Positions 1-5,521 of a stretch of 22,590 bases of DNA are shown here, one piece after another. Location of the stretch: contig VAYE01000062.1 in NCBI GenBank assembly GCA_005883235.1, positions 1 to 22,590 of the forward strand, read 5' to 3'. This DNA is from Actinomycetota bacterium. Lineage in GTDB: Bacteria; Actinomycetota; Thermoleophilia; Gaiellales; Gaiellaceae. How positions within the stretch are numbered: position 1 is the stretch's first letter; every line of letters starts with the position of its first letter. The notes under the pieces were generated by a model. That model worked only from the letters and a program-made list of their open reading frames with translations. It was not told where the DNA came from and did not search any database. A program made the position numbers and the translations under genes.

Positions 1-543
1 CGGCACGAAGTAGTTCCCGAACGGCCCCAGGATGAAGGCCGAGGTCATCATGATCATCATCGTCCCGTGCAGGCTCATGAGGCTCAGGTACTGGCCTGCC
101 GGCCAGGCGCGCTCGACGGGCCGCAGCAGCTCCGTCCGCATCAGCATCGCGTTCAGCCCGCCGATGAAGAAGAAGATCCCGACGCCGAAGAAGTACTGGA
201 TGCCGACCACCTTGTGGTCGGTGCAGAGCGTGAAGTAGCGGGCGGCGCCGCCGGACTCCTTCTCGCGCACGGTCGCGGGCCGGCCGAGCAGGCGTGAGAC
301 CGGATAGTTGAAGAAGCCGAGCCCGCCCAGCCACCCGATCAAGCCGAACAGGTAGCCCATGAGGATGCCGACGTCGTTCTGGTCGGTCGCGATCAGGTAG
401 TCGTTCCCGACCGCGATCTGGCCCCCGATCCATGCGCCGAGGAACCAGCCGCCCGCCCCGAGCGCGAGGGCCGTGAACATGTTGAAGCCGATGAGCCCTC
501 TCCATGCGGGCAGCAGCGGCCTTTCGGCAGCGTAGGTCGTCAT
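1..543 (-). CDS. ctaD: Cytochrome c oxidase subunit I, N-terminal part (cut by window edge)
   Basis: Catalytic heme-copper subunit of an aa3-type terminal oxidase in the cytoplasmic membrane, reducing O2 with electrons passed from CuA of subunit II. Only the first 181 residues are visible; the rest lies left of position 1. Four hydrophobic segments are seen, at about residues 17-40, 58-80, 111-136 and 152-181. The third (TDHKVVGIQYFF) matches canonical helix I, and the fourth contains SLHGTMMIMM, where His159 is the expected low-spin heme ligand of helix II. The first roughly 100 residues therefore form an extension with two extra membrane segments compared with the mitochondrial type. The ATG at 543-541 directly follows the subunit II stop codon at 546-544, so the two are almost certainly co-transcribed. 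Family assignment is secure; the oxidase subtype is inferred. Confidence 0.93.
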   Translation of the reverse strand, partial: MTTYAAERPLLPAWRGLIGFNMFTALALGAGGWFLGAWIGGQIAVGNDYLIATDQNDVGILMGYLFGLIGWLGGLGFFNYPVSRLLGRPATVREKESGGAARYFTLCTDHKVVGIQYFFGVGIFFFIGGLNAMLMRTELLRPVERAWPAGQYLSLMSLHGTMMIMMTSAFILGPFGNYFVP

Positions 544-1413
544 CTAGCCCGCCCTCCTGAACGGCGCTGGGAAGTAGGTCCGCCCGAACGGCGGGAGGTA
601 CCTCAGGTTGGGAGCCTCCGCCTTCTGCTCCGAGCTGATCCAGCTCTTGAACGCCACCGGCGTCACGACGTTGCCGGTCTGGAACATGTGTCCGTGCCAG
701 AGCCCGCAGAGCTCGGCGCAGCGGATGTTGAAGTTGCCGTCGTCCCGCGTGTGGACGAAGGCCACGTTGTCGACGCCCGGAACGGCGTCGGCCTTGACGC
801 CCAGCTGGTAGGCCCAGAAGGAGTGCGTGACGTCGAGCGAGGTGACGTGGAACTCGATCGGCGAGTGGTTCGGGAGCTCGAGGTGGTCGGTCTCGCCGTC
901 CTGGTAGGCCGGGAACCGGTACGTCCAGTTCCACTGCTGGCCGATCACCTGGACGACGAGGTCCTGGCTCCGGTGGCTCGGGACGGCGACGGGATCCGGG
1001 CCCTGGCCGCCGCCGGCGCCGTGGGAGCTGACGATCAGCGTGTAGCTCCCCCAGGCGGCCAGGGCGACCACGATGACCGAGGTGAAGAGCACCCAGGCCG
1101 TCTGCATCGGGACGTGCCCGCGCAGGGGCGGCCCGTCGACGATCGCCGCCCCGCGCTCGCGGAAGGCGACGATCGAGTAGAGGAAGAAGACGAGGACGCT
1201 CACGACGATGGGCGCGAGGAGCGCGGTCATCAGCGTGTTCGCGTCCCGCTGTGACCCGGCCTCCGAGGTCATGCGGCCGGGCGGGAGGTGGGGGCCGAGG
1301 ACGAGCACGATCAGCGGAATCGCGACGGCCGACAGGACGGCCCAGATGACCACCATGCGGAGCCAGTGGCGCGGGACCCGCGCCGGCCCGACCTCGGTGT
1401 GCGGGATCGTCAT
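544..1413 (-). CDS. ctaC: Cytochrome c oxidase subunit II
   Basis: Electron-entry subunit of the terminal oxidase; its outer cupredoxin domain holds the binuclear CuA centre. The protein has 289 residues with three hydrophobic segments (about 18-38, 62-84 and 104-126), one more than the usual hairpin, then the CuA domain. CuA signatures are plain: GQQWNWTYRFP, the His in VTHSFWAYQLG, and CAELCGLWHGHM with the C-x3-C-x3-H-x2-M ligand spacing. The chosen ATG (1413-1411) overlaps the stop of the upstream cupredoxin-like gene as ATGA, which implies translational coupling. A longer open frame runs further upstream but there it is only the out-of-frame shadow of that neighbour. No heme c motif (CxxCH) is present, so this is not a caa3-type fusion. 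Confidence 0.95.
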   Translation of the reverse strand: MTIPHTEVGPARVPRHWLRMVVIWAVLSAVAIPLIVLVLGPHLPPGRMTSEAGSQRDANTLMTALLAPIVVSVLVFFLYSIVAFRERGAAIVDGPPLRGHVPMQTAWVLFTSVIVVALAAWGSYTLIVSSHGAGGGQGPDPVAVPSHRSQDLVVQVIGQQWNWTYRFPAYQDGETDHLELPNHSPIEFHVTSLDVTHSFWAYQLGVKADAVPGVDNVAFVHTRDDGNFNIRCAELCGLWHGHMFQTGNVVTPVAFKSWISSEQKAEAPNLRYLPPFGRTYFPAPFRRAG

Positions 1414-2063
1414 ACGACCTCGAGCAGACCGTCCATGTAGCCCAGGCTTTGCATCGGGCCTCCGAAGCCGAGGATGAAGCCGGCGGCGCAGGGCACGAAG
1501 CACTGCCAGCGGAAGGTGCCGCGCTTGCCCGTCCGGAAGGTGAACACGATCGTGTTGTGCGCCTCGGCGAGCGTGCACGGCGCGACGCTGCACTGGTTCG
1601 GGGCCTTGTCGGCGACGCCCTTGAGCGGCACGCTGACGCCGAGGTCGGGGATCGCGAAGGTGTGCGACGCGAGGCTCGGGTCGAGCGTCTTGATCGCCTT
1701 GCCGTTGACCGTCACCGGTCCGACCGTGCCGTGGAACCCGCCCCAGAACGGATTGCGCAAGCCCGTTGCGGTGTCGTACTGGTAGATGGTGACCGTGACG
1801 AGGGAGTGGGCGGGGACCTTCAGGATCGTTCCGTGGACCCACTTGCCCTGCGGGTTCTTCGCCAGGTAGGAGACCCAGTCCGGGTGCGGCTTGAAGCCGA
1901 GTGACGCGACCGTCTGGAGCGTGAGCCTGGCCCGCGGCGCGCTTCCCGATGCGGCGACCGAAGGCGGCGTCATCATCAGGTAGCTGACGATGTAGTACGC
2001 CGTGAGGGCGGCGGCGAAAGCGATCCCTGCGGAAACCGCGAGCACTCTTCCTGCTCGATTCAT
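1410..2063 (-). CDS. Membrane-anchored cupredoxin-like protein of the cox cluster
   Basis: Protein of 217 residues with one N-terminal membrane anchor (about 9-30) and an outer beta-rich domain. Possible copper ligands are His134 in LASHTFAIPD, then Cys188 and Cys192 in CFVPC, and Met204 or Met210 in GGPMQSLGYM. The order His, Cys-x3-Cys, Met recalls CuA or sulfocyanin-type cupredoxins, but the His-x2-Met that normally follows the second Cys in CuA is absent. Cys158 and Cys163 could form a disulfide. The start ATG at 2063-2061 has a good Shine-Dalgarno (GGGGAGG) 4-10 bases upstream, and the stop overlaps the subunit II start. The position as first gene of the oxidase operon suggests a dedicated electron carrier, an extra oxidase subunit or a copper-assembly factor. 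This is inference; I do not recognise a named family. Confidence 0.82.
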   Translation of the reverse strand: MNRAGRVLAVSAGIAFAAALTAYYIVSYLMMTPPSVAASGSAPRARLTLQTVASLGFKPHPDWVSYLAKNPQGKWVHGTILKVPAHSLVTVTIYQYDTATGLRNPFWGGFHGTVGPVTVNGKAIKTLDPSLASHTFAIPDLGVSVPLKGVADKAPNQCSVAPCTLAEAHNTIVFTFRTGKRGTFRWQCFVPCAAGFILGFGGPMQSLGYMDGLLEVV

Positions 2064-2133
2064 CTTGCCTCCCCGCCCACCGCGCCAGCGATACGGCGGA
2101 CACAAGATGGTTTCCCGCCCGTGAAGCGCCGCG

Positions 2134-2139
2134 ACTATA
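2134..2139 (-). promoter_or_regulatory. Candidate -10 box for the cupredoxin/cox operon
   Basis: On the minus strand this reads TATAGT, five of six matches to the sigma70 -10 consensus and conspicuous in such GC-rich DNA. It lies about 70 bases upstream of the cupredoxin start codon and just downstream of the hairpin at 2184-2222. No convincing -35 box is seen 16-18 bases further upstream. Confidence 0.4.
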
Positions 2140-2183
2140 ACGCACTGCGAACAGCCGTGCCGAAGCTCGGGCGGCGTGTTGGG

Positions 2184-2222
2184 CGCCGGGCCGCGCGGCT
2201 GGAATGGCCGCGCGGCCCGGCG
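2184..2222 (-). terminator. Perfect 16-bp GC hairpin after the small exported protein gene
   Basis: Bases 2184-2199 pair perfectly with 2207-2222, leaving a loop of 7 bases (2200-2206). The hairpin starts 9 bases beyond the stop of the gene ending at 2232 and lies upstream of the candidate cox promoter, so it fits a transcription stop separating the DUF4331 unit from the cox unit. No T-run follows on either side, so it may act as a non-canonical terminator or an mRNA 3'-end stabiliser. Confidence 0.5.
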
Positions 2223-2231
2223 GTAGTTCCG

Positions 2232-2696
2232 CTACGCGAGCGAAAGGTCGACTTGCCGGCCGAGGAACGGCGCCTCGACGACGCCACGGCTCCGGTCGAC
2301 GACGATCTCGACGTGCGGGCTCTCGCCGCGGCGAAGCTGGGATCGATCCTCGATCTCGCCCCGCAGCCGGATCGGCGACTCCGATCCCTTCACCTCGGTG
2401 ACGCGGATGATGCGCGAGAGGCCCGGCAAGCCGATGCCGCTCGTCGCGCCCGGGTGACCGGCGAGCACCCGACTCGTCACCGTCCCCGACTGCGCCTCCA
2501 GGTCGACGGTGCCTTCGACGACGTGGGTCGCGTAGCTCGGAAGCGGCGAGGTGGGCAGGCCGCCGGAGGCCCTGAACCGGAGCGTGCCGCGCTCGTGGTG
2601 GAGCAGGCCGCCCACGAATGGCACCCCGGCTGCGGCCGCGGCGGCGGAGCCGGCTCCCGCGAGCTTGACGAAGCCCTTGCGGTCCATCTGCTTCAT
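2232..2696 (-). CDS. Small exported-looking protein of unknown function
   Basis: Protein of 154 residues; family not recognised. The N-terminus (MKQMDRKGFVKLAGAG followed by an Ala/Gly-rich hydrophobic stretch to about residue 30) looks like a Tat signal in which the twin Arg is Arg-Lys. The remainder has no further membrane segment and is probably beta-rich, with many Val, Arg and Glu and no conserved Cys. The ATG at 2696-2694 is preceded by a near-perfect Shine-Dalgarno (AAGGAGGT), and the stop of the upstream DUF4331 gene is only 16 bases away, so the two form an operon. A longer reading upstream of this ATG would run into the DUF4331 gene and is rejected. Export is inferred from the N-terminus alone. 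Confidence 0.75.
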   Translation of the reverse strand: MKQMDRKGFVKLAGAGSAAAAAAGVPFVGGLLHHERGTLRFRASGGLPTSPLPSYATHVVEGTVDLEAQSGTVTSRVLAGHPGATSGIGLPGLSRIIRVTEVKGSESPIRLRGEIEDRSQLRRGESPHVEIVVDRSRGVVEAPFLGRQVDLSLA

Positions 2697-2712
2697 CTTC
2701 GAGACCTCCTTC

Positions 2713-3720
2713 CTAGACGTGCGGGTTCCCGAGATACGGGAACGTCGATAGGTAGTCGGTGTGCGGCCCAACGCCGTCGCCTGTGATCTTGCCGTTCGTG
2801 ACGAGGCTCAGCTCGATGTCGATCACGTCGTCCTGGAGGCGCCGTCCGTTCAGGAACCCGGCGCCGCTCGAGTAGTCGAACGTAAGGACGTCCGGCAGCA
2901 GGATCTCGGCGATCGCCAGCGCGTCGCCGGCCGAGTAGCCGCCGAGCGCTTCCAGCTCGGAGGTGAACTCCTCGAGGAAGGTGGGGCCTTCCGCGGTCGC
3001 CGCGTTCCGCTGGGCCGCCGGCTGGGTGACGTTGAAGAGGTTCTTGTCCGGGCCGTGGTTGAACACGGTGTTGATCGCCGGCCTCCCCATCTGATCGGCC
3101 TGCGTGAGGTGGTGGGGCTGCATCGTCATCGGCACGAGCGTCCGCACCCACACGCCGATGTTCGGGTTCTCGCCGAGCAGCGCGTTCGGCAGCTCGAGCG
3201 CGATCCCGAACACGTTCTTGTCGGCGAAGAAGTCGGAACCGGTGAACTGGAGACCGTTCAGGAAGCCGAGCAGGTCGAAGAAGAACGGGTCGCTGCGAAA
3301 GCCGGCGAAGAACTTCACGCCGGTGCGGCCGACGCCGTTGCTGACGATCGCGTTCGAGCCGAAGCTGACCGGCGCGCCCGCCACGAGCGGCTTCTCATGC
3401 CCGTGGAGGTGTCCGTCTTCGACCTGTCCGTTCAGCTCCGCCCGCGTGACTTTCGCGAACTGCTTGCCGCCGCTCTTCGGCGTGAAGCGGTACCGGAACG
3501 CGATGTTCGGCATTGCGTCCGCATCCGTGTCGACGAGCGTCTCGTAGACCGCATCGGAACGGAACTCGTCGGCGTGCGTCGGTGCCAACGGGTTCACGTT
3601 CGATATCAGGACTGTGCGCCCAGGATCGCCCGGCTTCTGGAACGCGTAGTGGTCGGTGATGTCGACCCGCGTGTCCATCGCCGGGGATGTCAGGCCTGGG
3701 GCGTCGAGATGATCCGCCAT
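2713..3720 (-). CDS. DUF4331 family protein
   Basis: Protein of 335 residues. The N-terminal signature MADHLDAPGL...DITDHYAFQKP, the line LISNVNPLAP and the internal FFFDLLGFLN/GSDFFADKNVFGIALELP segments are characteristic of DUF4331, a family of unknown biochemical function. No signal peptide or membrane helix is visible, though many family members are exported. The ATG at 3720-3718 has a strong GGAGGG Shine-Dalgarno. It is first in a two-gene minus-strand unit with the small exported-looking protein and lies upstream of the cox genes, from which a hairpin separates it. A repeated CGATACG element sits 20-46 bases upstream of its start codon. Its link to respiration is positional only. Confidence 0.88.
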   Translation of the reverse strand: MADHLDAPGLTSPAMDTRVDITDHYAFQKPGDPGRTVLISNVNPLAPTHADEFRSDAVYETLVDTDADAMPNIAFRYRFTPKSGGKQFAKVTRAELNGQVEDGHLHGHEKPLVAGAPVSFGSNAIVSNGVGRTGVKFFAGFRSDPFFFDLLGFLNGLQFTGSDFFADKNVFGIALELPNALLGENPNIGVWVRTLVPMTMQPHHLTQADQMGRPAINTVFNHGPDKNLFNVTQPAAQRNAATAEGPTFLEEFTSELEALGGYSAGDALAIAEILLPDVLTFDYSSGAGFLNGRRLQDDVIDIELSLVTNGKITGDGVGPHTDYLSTFPYLGNPHV

Positions 3721-3740
3721 GAGCCCTCCCTCCCTTGAGG

Positions 3741-3766
3741 CTCGATACGCCTGCGCCCGATACGAG
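3741..3766. promoter_or_regulatory. Possible operator: repeated CGATACG upstream of DUF4331
   Basis: CTCGATACG (3741-3749) and CGATACGAG (3758-3766) flank an 8-base spacer. CGATACG occurs twice in the same direction, 15 bases apart, and the outer CTCG/CGAG make the element partly palindromic. It lies in the 171-bp gap between the divergent DUF4331 and Mo-oxidoreductase genes, 20-46 bases upstream of the DUF4331 start. A TAGCTT -10-like sequence on the minus strand at 3823-3828 would place it in the leader. No known regulator is assigned. Confidence 0.3.
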
Positions 3767-3891
3767 CGGGCCGCGCTCCCTCAGGGACGGCCGCTCGCCC
3801 CCTTGCTTGCTCAAGCCGCTGCAAGCTAACCACACCCGGCATTCGTACGAGAGGCCGTGGCGGTTCGGCTCCCGAGTGCAATGATCGTGGC

Positions 3892-4500
3892 ATGAGCCCG
3901 ATCTCGCGCGGCTTCCGGGGCCGCGGGCGCCGCGACGACGTCGACCCGAGCCGCATCCCTCCCGGGCAGTACGTCACCGGCGACTTCCCGGTGCTCTCGG
4001 CCGGGCCGACGCCGCACACGCGGCTCGAGGACTGGACGTTCGCGATCCGCGGCGCCGTCGACCAGCCCGTCTCCTGGAGCTGGGACGAGCTTCGTGCGCT
4101 GCCGAGCGAGACCGTCACGCGCGACATCCACTGCGTGACGAAGTGGTCGAAGCTGGACACGGTCTGGACCGGCGTCTCGGTCGACACGCTGCTCGCGGAC
4201 GTCGAGACGAGCGCCGAGCACGTCACGGCTTGGTGCGACGGCGGCTACACGACGAACCTTCCGCTCGAGGACGTCACGGGCGGCCGGGCCTGGGTCGCGT
4301 ACGGCTACGACGGCGAGCCGCTCGACCCCGAGCACGGCGGCCCGGCGCGCCTGCTCGTCCCGCACCTGTACTTCTGGAAGAGCGCGAAGTGGGTGCGGGG
4401 GCTGGAGCTGCGCGAGGACGACGAGCCCGGCTTCTGGGAGACCTACGGCTACCACAACTACGGCGACCCGTGGAAAGAGCAGCGCTACGCGGGCGACTGA
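3892..4500 (+). CDS. Molybdopterin-dependent oxidoreductase, sulfite oxidase fold
   Basis: Protein of 202 residues made of a single sulfite-oxidase-type Mo-cofactor domain. RDIHCVTKWSKLDTVWTGV carries Cys81, the expected molybdenum ligand; DGGYTTNLPLED and GGPARLLVPHLYFWKSAKWV are typical of the family. It lacks the dimerisation and heme b5 domains of classical sulfite oxidase, resembling the stand-alone catalytic subunits of the MsrP/YedY class. No Tat signal is seen, so it is probably cytoplasmic, and the natural substrate is unknown. The start ATG has no Shine-Dalgarno; TGCAATGAT just upstream (3877-3885) could give a leaderless transcript, though this is weak. It overlaps or abuts the following reductase gene, its likely electron partner. 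Confidence 0.9.
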   Translation: MSPISRGFRGRGRRDDVDPSRIPPGQYVTGDFPVLSAGPTPHTRLEDWTFAIRGAVDQPVSWSWDELRALPSETVTRDIHCVTKWSKLDTVWTGVSVDTLLADVETSAEHVTAWCDGGYTTNLPLEDVTGGRAWVAYGYDGEPLDPEHGGPARLLVPHLYFWKSAKWVRGLELREDDEPGFWETYGYHNYGDPWKEQRYAGD

Positions 4501-5210
4501 CCTGGCAGGTCGCCGGCGTGGTCGAGCTCCTCGACGAGACGCCGCGCGTGCGCAGCATCGTCCTCGACCCGCCGGACTGGCACGGCCACCTCGCGGGTCA
4601 GCACGTCGACGTGCGGCTGACGGCCGAGGACGGCTACCAGGCGCAGCGGAGCTACTCGATCGCCTCCGCGCCGGAGGACGAGCACCTCGTCCTGACCGTC
4701 GAGCGGCTGGACGACGGCGAGGTCTCGCCCTACCTCGTCGACGAGCTCCGTCCCGGTGACGAGCTCGAGCTGCGCGGCCCGATCGGCGGCTACTTCGTCT
4801 GGGAGGCCTCGACCGGCGGGCCGCTGCTCCTCGTCGCCGGCGGCTCGGGCGTCGTGCCGTTTCGCTCGATGCTGCGGCACCGCGCCGCCGCCCGGAGCTC
4901 GGCGCCGGCCCGGCTCCTCTACTCCTCGCGCTCGCTCGACGAGGTGATCTACCGCGACGAGCTCGAGCACCTCGGCACCGACGTGCGGCTCACGCTCACG
5001 CGCGAGCAGCCGGACGGCTGGACGGGCTACGGGCGCCGGATCGACGCGGACCTCCTCGCCGAGGTGGCCTGGCCGCCGGAGGAGCGCCCGCTCGTCTACG
5101 TCTGCGGGCCGACCGCCTTCGTCGAGGTGGCGGCGAGCTCGCTCGTCGGGCTCGGCCACGACGCGGGCCGGATCAAGACCGAGCGGTTCGGCGCCACAGG
5201 AGGACGATGA
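4497..5210 (+). CDS. FAD-binding ferredoxin-NAD(P) reductase-like oxidoreductase
   Basis: About 237 residues with the FNR fold. The FAD part carries the RSYSIAS motif (family pattern RxYS), followed by the NAD(P)-binding part with LVAGGSGVVPFRSM and VYVCGPTAFVE. No [2Fe-2S] domain is attached, so the electron acceptor must be another protein, most simply the adjacent Mo enzyme. The start is uncertain. Homology-like sequence (TWQVAGVVELLDETPR) begins immediately after the Mo enzyme's stop, and the codon there is CTG (4497), overlapping the TGA as CTGA; a GTG at 4518 is the first ordinary start but would cut into the first beta-strand. Its stop overlaps the next gene as ATGA. Function in the Mo-enzyme module is inferred from this tight coupling. 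Confidence 0.88.
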   Translation: MTWQVAGVVELLDETPRVRSIVLDPPDWHGHLAGQHVDVRLTAEDGYQAQRSYSIASAPEDEHLVLTVERLDDGEVSPYLVDELRPGDELELRGPIGGYFVWEASTGGPLLLVAGGSGVVPFRSMLRHRAAARSSAPARLLYSSRSLDEVIYRDELEHLGTDVRLTLTREQPDGWTGYGRRIDADLLAEVAWPPEERPLVYVCGPTAFVEVAASSLVGLGHDAGRIKTERFGATGGR

Positions 5211-5458
5211 TGGACGCGCTCGACGGCAACGCGATCGCGGGGCAGCTGGTCGAGGTCTTCGGCGCCGAGATGACGACCGCGACCGGCGTCTGCGGGAGCT
5301 GCGGCACGAGCGGGCGCGTCGCCGAGCTCGTCGTCTACCTCGAGGCCCCGGGCACCGTCGTCCGCTGCCGGAGCTGCGACAGCGTGCTGATGGTGCTCGT
5401 CACCGCGCGGGGCGTCACCTGCGTCGACCTGCAAGGCCTCGCCGACCTCGCTCCGTAG
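5207..5458 (+). CDS. DUF6510-like zinc-ribbon protein
   Basis: Small protein of 83 residues with two CxxC knuckles (Cys29/Cys32 in GVCGSCG and Cys54/Cys57 in RCRSCDS), fitting a rubredoxin-like or zinc-ribbon fold as in DUF6510 proteins. The start ATG overlaps the reductase stop (ATGA) and has a CAGGAGG Shine-Dalgarno; a second ATG follows immediately. It is the third gene of the Mo-oxidoreductase module, so it may be a structural or electron-transfer partner. Whether the four Cys bind Zn or Fe cannot be told from sequence. The DUF6510 call is from memory of the CxxC pattern plus genomic context. Confidence 0.8.
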   Translation: MMDALDGNAIAGQLVEVFGAEMTTATGVCGSCGTSGRVAELVVYLEAPGTVVRCRSCDSVLMVLVTARGVTCVDLQGLADLAP

Positions 5459-5521
5459 CGAGGTTTGGCCGTCGCGCTCCTGCGGAACGCGATCTTTCGG
5501 AGCGGAGAGAAAGGAGTCACT

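Noticed and set aside
2761..3738. Plus-strand frame of 325 codons opposite DUF4331
   Set aside because: Low-information Arg/Val/Glu sequence antisense to a recognised DUF4331 gene with a strong Shine-Dalgarno.
3805..3826. GCTTGC...GCAAGC inverted repeat in the divergent region
   Set aside because: Only 6-base arms with a 10-base spacer; expected by chance in a gap of this size and overlapping the tentative -10.
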